From contig CANLTZ010000012.1 of assembly GCA_947494145.1 (NCBI GenBank), positions 85,851 to 149,850 on the forward strand: DNA of 64,000 nucleotides. Reading direction: 5' to 3'. Shown here in pieces: positions 42,123 to 50,935 of this stretch. The first letter of the stretch is position 1. Each line of letters begins with the position of its first letter. This stretch comes from an uncultured Jannaschia sp. (GTDB lineage Bacteria > Pseudomonadota > Alphaproteobacteria > Rhodobacterales > Rhodobacteraceae). The notes under the pieces were generated by a model. That model was not told the origin of the DNA. It saw nothing but the letters and a program-made list of their open reading frames with translations, and did not search any database. The translations under genes and the position numbers were made by a program.

Positions 42123-43397
42123 TCAATGCCCGGTGGGGCGGCCCCAGGCCGCCTGTACCAGGCTTTCGATCTCGGAATTGACGGCGTCGAGGCTTTCCCG
42201 CGCCCGTTCATAGGTGGTGCGGGTGAATTGTGCCCGCTCCACTTCGTAGAGCGTCTGCTTGGTGATTCCCGCATCCGAGATAGCAGTCGACTTGAGCACG
42301 GTGTTATTCAAGACATGATCGCCGAAAATCGACCGCATGAAGCCCACCATCTGGTTCTGCGGCCCGTCGCCGGGTTCGTATCGCGTTACCAGATAGCGCA
42401 GCCAATCATAGTTCATATTGCCCCCCGCCTCGGCCACGACACCCAGCAGGTTCGAGGTCATCAGCAGGAACTGGCACATCGACATCACATCCAGCATCTG
42501 CGGATGGATCGTCACCAGAACCGCCGTCGCCGCCGACAAAGCCGCCATCGAAATGAAGCCCAGTTGCGGCGGGCAGTCGATGATGACGACGTCGTAATCG
42601 GCCTCTACCTCCGACAAGGCGGCGGCGATGCGGGTGAAGAACGGGTTTTCCTCGCGCCGGACGATGGCGGCGGGGGTGTCGTGCTCGAAATCCATCAGGT
42701 CGAGATTGCCCGGAATGATGTCGAGCCCGTCGAAATAGGTGGGCCGGATCACGTCGCGGATGGGCACCGGGTCGTCATAGCGGATCGCGTCGTAAAGCGT
42801 GCCGCCATCCAGCAGGTCGAATTCCGGCTGGAAGCCGTGCAGCGCCGAAAGGCTGGCCTGGGGGTCAAGGTCCACGGCCAGGACGCGGTAGCCGTCCAGC
42901 GCCATCTTTTGCGCCAGATGCGCGGACGTGGTGGTCTTGGCCGATCCGCCTTTGAAGTTGATGACACAGATGACCTGGCAATGATCGCTGTCGCGCCGGC
43001 CGGGCAGGTAGGTGCCGGGCGTCTTGGCGCCTTCTTCCAGCATGACGCGCAATTCGCGGATCTCGGCGGCCGAATAGTAGCGCCGCCCGGCCGTCCGCAC
43101 TTCGGGGTCGGGCCCGCGTCCGTCGATATGCAGCTTGCGCAGATAGGCGTCCTTGACGCCCAGAAGGTCGGCCACCTCGCCCGAGGTGAACTTGCGCAAT
43201 TCCTTGCTGGCCGTGGGTGGGAAAAGCCGGGCGCGGTGTTCTTGCAACTGCGCCGAAAGGGCGGCTGCGTGCTGGCCCACGACCAGGTCAATCCGCTCGC
43301 CGCTCTTGCTGTCGCGGTCGGTGTGGGGCAGGGTGGTAGGGTCACCGGCCGTGCCGGAATTATCCGCGTCAGGCTGCCCGGTCGCGCCGTCGATCAT
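42123..43397 (-). CDS. repA: Partition ATPase RepA (ParA-like)
   Basis: A 424-residue ParA-family ATPase. After an N-terminal HTH/MerR-like region (EVADLLGVKDAYLRKLHIDG) the deviant Walker A reads FKGGSAKTTTS near residue 150, with VDLDPQAS and VVIIDCPPQLG as the following motifs. With RepB it segregates the replicon and represses the operon. It is the first gene of repABC. Confidence 0.95.
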   Translation of the reverse strand: MIDGATGQPDADNSGTAGDPTTLPHTDRDSKSGERIDLVVGQHAAALSAQLQEHRARLFPPTASKELRKFTSGEVADLLGVKDAYLRKLHIDGRGPDPEVRTAGRRYYSAAEIRELRVMLEEGAKTPGTYLPGRRDSDHCQVICVINFKGGSAKTTTSAHLAQKMALDGYRVLAVDLDPQASLSALHGFQPEFDLLDGGTLYDAIRYDDPVPIRDVIRPTYFDGLDIIPGNLDLMDFEHDTPAAIVRREENPFFTRIAAALSEVEADYDVVIIDCPPQLGFISMAALSAATAVLVTIHPQMLDVMSMCQFLLMTSNLLGVVAEAGGNMNYDWLRYLVTRYEPGDGPQNQMVGFMRSIFGDHVLNNTVLKSTAISDAGITKQTLYEVERAQFTRTTYERARESLDAVNSEIESLVQAAWGRPTGH

Positions 43398-43753
43398 GCC
43401 AAGTCTCCGCCTGTGCCGTTACGCTTTGGTGCGTTGTTTCGGCTGTTTTCCGTAAATACGCATGAGAAGGCGGGATTCGGCAAGCAATTTTTCCACATCC
43501 GCCTGTGGATAACATTGACGGGGCAATCTTGACTGCAGTCAAGACGGGCCGTCATGCGTCGCTGGAAAGCAAACGCAAATCGTGGGCAAGCCTTCCAGGC
43601 CGTATGGTGCGGGCTGCGGTCAATGCCTTCGATGGCGCCCGCGATGGCCAGGAAAGTCGCGCCTATGCCACAGTCTCGCCGACATTGTTGGGCATTCCGA
43701 TACAAAAGGATCGCGCCGTATATCGGTGATCCGCGTCAATTGAGGGACCTTAC
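43398..43753. promoter_or_regulatory. repA upstream region with DnaA boxes
   Basis: This 356-bp gap is the promoter region of repABC (leftward) and the methyltransferase (rightward). It contains TTTTCCACA (43489-43497) and TGTGGATAA (43504-43512), the latter the exact complement of the DnaA box TTATCCACA, as an inverted pair six bases apart. The third partition palindrome follows at 43527. No other feature is seen. Confidence 0.55.
43527..43544. promoter_or_regulatory. parS-like palindrome 3
   Basis: TCTTGACTGCAGTCAAGA, 18-bp perfect palindrome upstream of repA, with the same TTGACTGCAGTCAA core as the two other sites. Three copies flanking and inside the operon are typical of repABC centromeres. 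Confidence 0.88.
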
Positions 43754-44368
43754 ATGCTGACCGCTACGCTGGGACGGGTGCACAACCACGCCATTTTCAA
43801 CCGCCGGGTTCAGGCCCTGGTCGACACCCTTGGCCCTCTGGTGCCGGCGGGTGCGCGCATGCTTGATGTCGGGACGGGCGATGGACAGATCGCCGCAAGC
43901 ATTGCGGCGCGGCAGGTGGGCACGTCGATCGAAGGTATCGATGTGATGAAGCGCCCGCATACGCATATTCCGGTCGCGCTTTTCGACGGTGAGACGATCC
44001 CGCATCCCGATAACAGCTTCGACGTCGTCAGCTTCGTCGACGTGTTGCACCACACGGACCACCCGGACCGGTTGATCGCCGAAGCCGCGCGTGTCGCAAG
44101 CCAAGCGGTGCTTATCAAGGATCACCTGTCGGAATCGTCACTGGACCATGCCACATTGCGGCTGATGGATTGGGTCGGCAACGCGCCGCATGGCGTCGTG
44201 CTGCCCTACAACTACGCATCGCACGCGACGTGGATGGATTGGTTTTCTGAGGCTGGCCTCGTGACGGAAACCTTCACGACGCAGGTGCCTCTGTATCCGG
44301 CGCCGTTGTCGTGGGTCTTTGGGCGCGGTTTGCACTTCGTCGCGCGGCTTGACGCATCGCAGGCCTGA
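43754..44368 (+). CDS. Class I SAM-dependent methyltransferase
   Basis: A 204-residue methyltransferase with motif I MLDVGTGDGQIAASIA near residue 37 and VSFVDVLHHTDHPDRLI in the post-II region. There is no fused domain. GAGGGA precedes the ATG. The neighbours (GtrA, membrane GT-C-like protein, GT2) suggest it modifies a lipid carrier or sugar, but the substrate is not identifiable. Confidence 0.85.
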   Translation: MLTATLGRVHNHAIFNRRVQALVDTLGPLVPAGARMLDVGTGDGQIAASIAARQVGTSIEGIDVMKRPHTHIPVALFDGETIPHPDNSFDVVSFVDVLHHTDHPDRLIAEAARVASQAVLIKDHLSESSLDHATLRLMDWVGNAPHGVVLPYNYASHATWMDWFSEAGLVTETFTTQVPLYPAPLSWVFGRGLHFVARLDASQA

Positions 44369-44440
44369 TCCGCGGCACGCGTCCGGTGCCGGGCGCGCAA
44401 GCGGCACGGATAGGGCAGGGCGGCCGCGCGGGCTGAAGCC

Positions 44441-44863
44441 TCAGACTTTCCGGGAGCCGTTCTGGCCTGTTTGCCTGAACGCAAATCTCTGGCTGACGAA
44501 GAAGCTCAGCACGGCGGCCGCCCCGGCGGAGCTAAGGAAGATCAGCGTATCCGGCAGCACATGCCCCGTCACAAAGCGTGTGGTCACCGCCGTCACCAGG
44601 GCCAGGCTCAGGATCTGTACGGCGGCGTAGACCGGAAACCCGGCGGCCCATGTTCGTTTCAGGCCGAAGGTCACCCGCATTTGCATCAGGAAGGCTGCCG
44701 GGATGCACAGCGCGTAAAGCACCACAGACGTCGCATAGACCGGTAGGCCGACGGGCCCCGTCAGGACAGCCGTCGCGGCCCCATAGCCTACGGCAAAACC
44801 CCCGCCAACCGCCAGAAAGCGCAGCAATCGGCGCGCCTCTGCGCCTGAAAACGTCCCGATCAT
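44441..44863 (-). CDS. GtrA-family membrane protein
   Basis: A 140-residue protein with four membrane helices; the start EARRLLRFLAVGGGFAVGYG and the end FFVSQRFAFR match the GtrA family, proposed to flip polyprenyl-phosphate-sugars. Its ATG overlaps the stop of the large membrane protein (ATGA). Confidence 0.88.
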   Translation of the reverse strand: MIGTFSGAEARRLLRFLAVGGGFAVGYGAATAVLTGPVGLPVYATSVVLYALCIPAAFLMQMRVTFGLKRTWAAGFPVYAAVQILSLALVTAVTTRFVTGHVLPDTLIFLSSAGAAAVLSFFVSQRFAFRQTGQNGSRKV

Positions 44864-46686
44864 TGCAGGTCCACCCGAAAGACGGCGAGCGCGGGATGCA
44901 GCCCATCCACCGGCGTCAGCCCCTCGGACACGGCGCCCGCAGCCAAGCTATCCACGAAGCTCTTCCCGTCCCAGTGGTGCGCATTGCGGCACAGCACAAG
45001 GTAGTCTGCGCCCGACTCTCGCAACGCCGTGTGGACCGCGGCTTCCTCCCGTTCGTAGAAGAGGGCTAGGTTGCGCATCAGCAACTCGCTTCGATGATAT
45101 GGCGCAACAAGGATGTCGTGATCCGTCAGCAAAAGAACCGGGCGCGCAAGGTTGCCAAGCGGCATGAGGCGGCTTGGTGGAAGCGATTGAAGGCTGCGGA
45201 TGATCTCGGCCTCTCGGCAAGATCGCTTGTCGACCAGACCTTCGGCGGCGGGGCCGCCGGTGCGATCTTCGGCACCCACCAGCCGCTCCACCCCTTGATG
45301 AAGCTGCCCCGGAAGAAGGGTCACAGCGACCCCGAATACCAAGGCCAATCCTGACAAACTCGACCCTGGCCTTGCGGTTCGAGCGGCAGCCAGGGTCGCG
45401 ACCACGTATCCCATCAGGATTGGAATGATCGGCTCGGCAATGACCAGAAGACGGAATTGCAGGCCGGAAAGCAGAACGCCGAGCCAAGCGAAGCACAACA
45501 GGATGGCGACTGCGTATAGCTGGTCGGACTGGCCCTTGCCGGTCAGTGCCCCGCGCAGCAAGATCGCCGTCGCAATCAGCAAGGTCATCACCGCGGGCAA
45601 AATGTAGCCATAGAATATATCTTTGCCGATACCGATATAGGCAAAGACCGGACGCGCTTCCGTTATGTTGGACGTGATCAAGTGCTGAAGGTCTTCCGGC
45701 AGGTTGCCGTATGGGCCCTCGAAGCACGGGCCGAGCGCGGGAAAACTGGCGAGCATCGCGCCCGCGGCCACCCCGATACCTAGAAGCGCCCGACTGCCCA
45801 CATTGCTGACCCGCCCGGCGAGTAGGGACATGACCAACGCGGCCACGGCACCGGCACCGACCAGGGTAAGAATGGACCCGGCCAGTTCATCGCATCGCCG
45901 CGCGGCCCATTCAGCCGGTGGCGTCTGACCGAGGAACAGAACGATCGAGCCGAGCGCGAGCGCCGGGCCAAACGCAGCAAGCTGCGCCGAACCCTTTTGC
46001 GGGGATAGGATGCAACGAACGAACAGGATCGTCCCGGCAAGCGCGACGGAAGTCAGCATTTCCAGCCCCACGGCTAGCGAAAGGGCAGCGGCCAAGCCGC
46101 CCAAAAGCCCCGCGCGACGACCGCCATCCTTGGATACAAGCGTCAGGATCACGACCGCCATCAGCAGGATCTGAAATCCGTGATGGTCAAGCCGCATCGG
46201 CCCGAACCGGACATTCGCGGTCGCCTCCCAAAGAATCACGCCAAATATCGCCGCCGCTGCGGCCGTGCGCCCGAACAGCCGCTTGGCCGCGGTCGCGGAC
46301 ACGGCGATGAAGGCCACCAACAGAAGGGTTGGCCACAGCACGATGGAAATGGCCTCGGCCGTCTCAGGCGGCAGAAATGTGGACAAAACCAAGATCATTC
46401 CTGCCATTGGCACATCGACATATCGCGACCAATGAAGCGACAACCCGTCTGGCGGGGCGGCGCGGTCAATCGTGGTGTCGAACCAGCTTGCCCCGGCAAG
46501 CCATTCGCGCACGAATTCAAGGCGCATGACCTCATCGCCGGCCATGCGCGCCAGATTGTCGACAGGCGCCTGCCACGTAAGGACGACTTTCGTCAGGACG
46601 AGCAGGGTCGCAACCGCCACGGCGCCCCACAAAAGGTCAAGTCGCCAAGTCATCTGCGCTTGGGCACTGGCTGAATTGGAGTTCAT
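44860..46686 (-). CDS. Large polytopic membrane protein, probable GT-C-type glycosyltransferase
   Basis: A 608-residue protein with about ten to twelve membrane helices and a soluble C-terminal domain of about 140 residues. The first extracytoplasmic loop has AGDEVMRLEFVREWLAGASW and LHWSRYVDVP, the DE/acidic pattern expected of GT-C enzymes such as PMT or STT3 relatives. ATG at 46686 is supported by GGAAA. With GtrA and GT2 it probably transfers lipid-linked sugar to a surface polymer or lipid. Confidence 0.75.
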   Translation of the reverse strand: MNSNSASAQAQMTWRLDLLWGAVAVATLLVLTKVVLTWQAPVDNLARMAGDEVMRLEFVREWLAGASWFDTTIDRAAPPDGLSLHWSRYVDVPMAGMILVLSTFLPPETAEAISIVLWPTLLLVAFIAVSATAAKRLFGRTAAAAAIFGVILWEATANVRFGPMRLDHHGFQILLMAVVILTLVSKDGGRRAGLLGGLAAALSLAVGLEMLTSVALAGTILFVRCILSPQKGSAQLAAFGPALALGSIVLFLGQTPPAEWAARRCDELAGSILTLVGAGAVAALVMSLLAGRVSNVGSRALLGIGVAAGAMLASFPALGPCFEGPYGNLPEDLQHLITSNITEARPVFAYIGIGKDIFYGYILPAVMTLLIATAILLRGALTGKGQSDQLYAVAILLCFAWLGVLLSGLQFRLLVIAEPIIPILMGYVVATLAAARTARPGSSLSGLALVFGVAVTLLPGQLHQGVERLVGAEDRTGGPAAEGLVDKRSCREAEIIRSLQSLPPSRLMPLGNLARPVLLLTDHDILVAPYHRSELLMRNLALFYEREEAAVHTALRESGADYLVLCRNAHHWDGKSFVDSLAAGAVSEGLTPVDGLHPALAVFRVDLQ

Positions 46687-46904
46687 GTCTGGTTTCCGCG
46701 CGCATTTATCCGCTGGGTGCTTCACCACGGGATATGGGCCAAATGATGACGCATCCGGGACAATCCGCCGTCTCTCATCCGGTCTGTTGCGACCATGGAA
46801 TGGCTTTCAACTTGCCCCCGCGCGGTCACCGTGCCCCCCAATTCCTGCCTCAAACCTTTGGCACGTTCCCGACGCAAGGGTCGCTGGAGGCCCAATTGGA
46901 ATGG

Positions 46905-48116
46905 GTGAATAGCGTGACCGAACTGACTATCTTGATGCCCTGTCTCAACGAGGCGGAAACGATCGAGACCTGCGTGTCGAAGGCGATGCGCTATCTCGAC
47001 GAGAACGGTATCGACGGGGAAGTCGTCATTGCCGACAATGGCTCTACCGATGGCAGCCAGGCCATGGCGGAGGCACTTGGCGCCCGCGTGGTTCATGTGC
47101 CGGTTCGCGGCTATGGTGCGGCCTTGATGGCGGGCATAGACGCGGCGCATGGAACCTATGTCATCATGGGTGACAGCGACGACAGCTACGACTTTTCTCG
47201 CTTAGGCGCCTTCGTCGAAGCCCTGCGCGGCGGGGCCGATCTTGTCATGGGCAACCGCTTTCGCGGCGGGATCGCACGTGGTGCCATGCCCGCGCTGCAT
47301 CGCTATCTGGGCAACCCCGTGCTGAGCACGATTGGCCGGGTCCTCTTCCGCGCGCCGGTCGGGGATTTCCACTGCGGCCTGCGCGGGTTTTCCCGCCGCG
47401 CCATCCAGCGGCTGAACCTTTCCGCGCCAGGCATGGAATTTGCGTCTGAGATGGTCATCCGCGCTTCGGTGACGGGGCTCAAAATCGAAGAGGTGCCCAC
47501 GACACTTTCACCGGACGGCCGGACCCGGCCGCCCCATCTGCGCAGCTGGCGCGATGGATGGCGTCACTTGAAACTTCTGCTGACCTATGCGCCGAACTGG
47601 CTGTTCCTCTATCCGGGCCTGGCGCTGCTTTTCGTTGGGGCGGCCATTTACGCAACCGTTTTGGGCGGCCCCGTCACATTGGGCGCGGTGACGTTCGACA
47701 CCGGCACCTTGATCCTGAGCAGCGCGCTTATGCTGGTTGGGGCTCAGCTAATTGGCTTCTACGGGTTCGCGCGTCGGCACGCGGTCAATGCGGGGCTGCT
47801 CCCTTGCACCGAGCGTTTCCGCCAATGGTCGGAGCAGATCACGGTGGACCGCTGTTGCCAGGTCGGTGGCATCCTACTTCTGGCAGGCGTGGTGTCCGCG
47901 GCCTGGGCCGTTGCGATCTGGCAGCAGGCCGCTTGGGGTGACCTGTCCGCCAGCATGATCGCGCGGCCAAGTTCATTCGCAGTGGTCTGTTCCGCCCTCG
48001 GCGTGCAAAGCATCATGGGCGGCTTCCTTTGGGGCTTTCTTGGTCAGCGCACCGCAGCCGAAACCATTTCGACGGAGCCCGCTCCGATAGGTCAAGCCGC
48101 CAGCGCTGACGTCTGA
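46905..48116 (+). CDS. GT2 glycosyltransferase (dolichol-phosphate-mannosyltransferase-like)
   Basis: A membrane-bound GT2 enzyme of about 403 residues. The GT-A domain begins LTILMPCLNEAETIETCV and has VVIADNGSTDGS and the DxD-like MGDSDDSYDF; four C-terminal hydrophobic segments anchor it. The start is uncertain: GTG at 46905 is just before the conserved strand, while an ATG at 46800 or earlier would add an unconserved leader. It probably makes a polyprenyl-phosphate sugar for the neighbouring GT-C protein and GtrA. Confidence 0.88.
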   Translation: MNSVTELTILMPCLNEAETIETCVSKAMRYLDENGIDGEVVIADNGSTDGSQAMAEALGARVVHVPVRGYGAALMAGIDAAHGTYVIMGDSDDSYDFSRLGAFVEALRGGADLVMGNRFRGGIARGAMPALHRYLGNPVLSTIGRVLFRAPVGDFHCGLRGFSRRAIQRLNLSAPGMEFASEMVIRASVTGLKIEEVPTTLSPDGRTRPPHLRSWRDGWRHLKLLLTYAPNWLFLYPGLALLFVGAAIYATVLGGPVTLGAVTFDTGTLILSSALMLVGAQLIGFYGFARRHAVNAGLLPCTERFRQWSEQITVDRCCQVGGILLLAGVVSAAWAVAIWQQAAWGDLSASMIARPSSFAVVCSALGVQSIMGGFLWGFLGQRTAAETISTEPAPIGQAASADV

Positions 48117-48588
48117 ATAGCGGCTGGATTGTGAAGGTCCCTCGGCCCTGAGGCGTTTTGAACGTTGGGTTGCGGGGACCTTTCGGCTCTTTCACGGGCG
48201 TGCGGCTTTGGTGAGGGTGACCCTAAACCTGTCTCTGTTTCGTTGGTATTGTCATGTCATGTCTGGGGAGGCGCGGCCGGGGGTGTTTTTGGATGAGGGC
48301 TTCGTCGGCCTTGGTGGCGGTTCCGGTCGGGGCGCTTGGCACACCGGTCGGGTCGCCGACGGACTGGCGTGATACGCTGAAGCGGGCGCTGGACATCCTG
48401 ATCGACGGCTTTTGAGGAGTGGTGCCGGGTTTTCAGGCGCCGTTTTCGGGTGAATTGCGCTTGGGTTCCGGCATGGTTTCAGAGTGTCCAATAAGGCAAG
48501 CTTATTGGACATATGTGAGAACCGCAGAGTGGGGCGGTTTGCACATCATATTGTGGACGAAAGCGCCGTCGTGCGATAGTCTTGTGGC
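48117..48588. other. Intergenic region with 11-bp inverted repeat; boundary of accessory island
   Basis: A 472-bp gap. TGTCCAATAAG (48485-48495) and CTTATTGGACA (48501-48511) form a perfect 11-bp inverted repeat around GCAAG, 78 bp before DUF1403. A short coding-like tail (WRDTLKRALDILIDGF) ends near 48414 and may be a gene remnant. No transposase or tRNA is visible. Confidence 0.5.
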
Positions 48589-49542
48589 ATGACATACGCC
48601 CGACACGCACTCACTGACGACCAGCAGACCATACCCCAGATGCCTGTCTGGGTCACCTCGGCGCAGCCCGAAACCCTTGAAGATGTGGCCTTTCGGTCAG
48701 GGGCGGCACTCATGGTGCTGGACCAGCTGATCGGTGACCCCAGGCAAGACGTGCCGCTGAGACTACTGGCCAACCGGCTGGCGCTGAGTGCGGCGACGTC
48801 GACCTCGAAGCTGGAAGGACGACTGGCGCGAGAGGCGGATATCCGAGACGCCTTTCATTTGACACCGCCGGGTGAAGCGCGAGGCCCAGACGGTGATCTG
48901 CTGGCGTTCTGGCGCGAGGCGGTCCGGCTTCGTGCAAACGGGATTGGCGAGATCACCGAACTAGTCGGTGCCGACTTTGCGGACGAGGTGGGCGTCTGGA
49001 TCGATGCGGGTTTGGAGCGGGCCCGAACCCATGGACCACTGGCGGGTTGTGTGGCCGTCCTATGCGCTGTGCTCGACGCTGACGATCGGGCGGAGCGGAT
49101 CGCCTGCCTACTCTCGGATGTCGCGTTGGCGCGAACTCTGAACTGGAAGACGGTGTTGCCCATCACTGCGCGGCGGTTGGCAAAGACGTCACTGCGCGAC
49201 CTAACCACAGACAGGCAGGGGGCCGAGCTGACTGCTCAGGTGCGGATCATCGAGGCTATCGACGATACGATCCGGTCGGTGCGGGACCTCGCCCGCAGCG
49301 CGGAGGCGCTTCGCAGAGTCGCCCCGACGCTGCGGGCAAAGGGATCGAAGGCGGCGGTCGATCTGTTTCTGACAGAGGATGCGGTGGTGCCGTCGACGGC
49401 GCTATCGCCCAAGATCAAAGGGACCAACATCTCCATGACGTCCCGTGCTGCGCGGCGGTTCTGTGACCGGCTGGTCGAGTTGGGTGTGGCGCGGGAACTG
49501 ACGGGGCGACCGACCTTCCGGCTCTACGGGATCGGATCATGA
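48589..49542 (+). CDS. DUF1403-family protein
   Basis: A 317-residue helical protein of the DUF1403 family, common on alphaproteobacterial plasmids and islands and usually next to scpB. Features include STSKLEGRLAREADIRDAF and a C-terminal winged-helix-like end (SMTSRAARRFCDRLVELGVARELTGR). The function is unknown; DNA binding is likely from the C-terminus. The stop overlaps the scpB start (ATGA). Confidence 0.8.
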   Translation: MTYARHALTDDQQTIPQMPVWVTSAQPETLEDVAFRSGAALMVLDQLIGDPRQDVPLRLLANRLALSAATSTSKLEGRLAREADIRDAFHLTPPGEARGPDGDLLAFWREAVRLRANGIGEITELVGADFADEVGVWIDAGLERARTHGPLAGCVAVLCAVLDADDRAERIACLLSDVALARTLNWKTVLPITARRLAKTSLRDLTTDRQGAELTAQVRIIEAIDDTIRSVRDLARSAEALRRVAPTLRAKGSKAAVDLFLTEDAVVPSTALSPKIKGTNISMTSRAARRFCDRLVELGVARELTGRPTFRLYGIGS

Positions 49543-50123
49543 ATGTCGCGACCAGAAAACGGAAACCGGCAGACGAGGGCGACGCAACCTTTGACAGGGA
49601 GCTCGACGACCTGCCGCAGCAGCTGCGCTGGCGCGAATGGATGGGCCGGATTGAGGCAGTGCTGTTCGCAAGCGCCTCACCGGTGAGCCGCGACGACCTC
49701 GCTTGCGTGGTGGGGCAGGGGGCCTCGGTCGAGATGCTGATCGACGACATCCAGGCCGAGTTGACCGGACGCCCCTACGAGCTGGCCCAAGTGGCCGGCG
49801 GCTGGATGTTCCGGACCAAGACCCAGTTTGCCGACGCGATCAAGGCCGCTGCAGACCTTGGCGAGCAATCCCTCGCCTTCACCGAGATGGAGATGGGCGT
49901 GCTCTGCGCCATAGCCTATCACCAGCCCATCGATCGGGCGGGGCTCAAGGACATCTTCGGTAAGGAGGTGAGCCGCGATCTACTGGCCCGACTACGCTAC
50001 AAGGACCTGATCGCCAGTGGCCCGCGGTCGCCACGCCCCGGGGCGCCGCACACCTTCGTGACGACGGAGACGTTTCTGGTGACCTTTGATCTACAAAGCT
50101 TGCGGGATTTGCCGGAGCCGTGA
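49539..50123 (+). CDS. scpB: ScpB-family segregation/condensation protein
   Basis: A 194-residue ScpB: IEAVLFASASPVSRDDLACVVG and YELAQVAGGWMFRTKTQFAD are the first winged-helix, and LCAIAYHQPIDRAGLKDIFGK the second. In chromosomes ScpB works with ScpA and SMC; here it is paired with DUF1403 and no scpA, the usual accessory-element arrangement. Confidence 0.88.
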   Translation: MNVATRKRKPADEGDATFDRELDDLPQQLRWREWMGRIEAVLFASASPVSRDDLACVVGQGASVEMLIDDIQAELTGRPYELAQVAGGWMFRTKTQFADAIKAAADLGEQSLAFTEMEMGVLCAIAYHQPIDRAGLKDIFGKEVSRDLLARLRYKDLIASGPRSPRPGAPHTFVTTETFLVTFDLQSLRDLPEP

Positions 50124-50154
50124 TGTCCGAAATATTTCGAGCGCTCCGGACATC
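50122..50154. repeat. Inverted repeat after scpB
   Basis: GATGTCCG (50122-50129) pairs with CGGACATC (50147-50154), and a 12-bp palindrome CGAAATATTTCG lies at 50128-50139. The TGTCC/GGACA ends recall the 48485-48511 repeat on the other side of the DUF1403-scpB unit; together they may mark its limits. Confidence 0.4.
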
Positions 50155-50229
50155 GTCCAACTTGCGCTCACTGAGACCTTCGCTGCGGCTGCCAGCACTC
50201 CGCGGTTCACCTGACCGCATCAAAAAAAA

Positions 50230-50931
50230 CTAGAAACGGGCGCGCCGTCCCCGATATCGGATGGTTCTACGTGAAGGGAGATCGAATAGCACGTCCGGTA
50301 GGGGAGTACTCTCTTTGATGTGTTCCACAAGTTTAGTCTTCGGATACTCAAAGCCATAAACCCAATCGTCTTTGATGCGCCTCAGAAGCCAAACACACTC
50401 TTCCCCGAAATCGAACGCGACGATGACCCCAACGTGAACCCACTCTTTCAGCAAGCGGGAGTCAAAGACCCAAACCTGATGGACAATACCGTCTTTGGTC
50501 GGGTGTTTTACTCCATCGCGGATAGCTGCCCTAAACTGTTTGAGATCAGTTTGTCGCCGTAATCCGTTCACGATCCAGAACATCGGCTGATGAAACTCAG
50601 TGCGTATCCTTGCTTCCTCGGGTTTCAGGTATGAATGCTGGAATTCGACGACCAGGCCTTTGGGCGTCTTGATGTCGGCTATGTGGAGCTCACCACGATC
50701 ATCCCTGGCGGCGACTTCCTGCCAATCTGTCGGGAAGTGGTTCTTCCAGTCGCGATGCCACTGGGTTTCGTTTTCCCACCAGTTGTCACAGTGCCGCTGA
50801 CCCTTGTGTGCCCAATGCCAGACTTTCCGGGTTCCGCACCTGGCGATCAGTTCTGCGCCACAACCCGGGCACTGGCCTTTTGCGCCCGGTGTCGCTTCGA
50901 TGCGCTGATGTCCATGTACCGCAAAGCGCAT
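50230..50931 (-). CDS. CoiA-like zinc-finger/PD-(D/E)xK nuclease
   Basis: A 233-residue CoiA-like protein, last gene of the ubiquitin-like operon. The N-terminal zinc site is C21-x2-C24, C32 and HWAH near 39-42; the nuclease core reads ELHIADIKTP (D86) and VVEFQHS (E96, Q98), the restriction-like pattern of CoiA. ATG at 50931 is chosen because AGGGA lies eight bases upstream and it follows the DUF6527 stop by 4 bp. It may be the DNA-acting effector. Confidence 0.8.
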   Translation of the reverse strand: MRFAVHGHQRIEATPGAKGQCPGCGAELIARCGTRKVWHWAHKGQRHCDNWWENETQWHRDWKNHFPTDWQEVAARDDRGELHIADIKTPKGLVVEFQHSYLKPEEARIRTEFHQPMFWIVNGLRRQTDLKQFRAAIRDGVKHPTKDGIVHQVWVFDSRLLKEWVHVGVIVAFDFGEECVWLLRRIKDDWVYGFEYPKTKLVEHIKESTPLPDVLFDLPSRRTIRYRGRRARF

Positions 50932-50935
50932 ACCA

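Noticed and set aside
40755..43532. Very long open frame on the plus strand opposite repABC
   Set aside because: It is the shadow of repA/repB/repC in GC-rich DNA; its translation is low-complexity and has no family motif, whereas the minus strand encodes clear RepABC proteins.
48250..48414. Small gene upstream of DUF1403
   Set aside because: Only a short tail resembling coding sequence is seen, with no start, ribosome site or recognised family; treated as a possible remnant.
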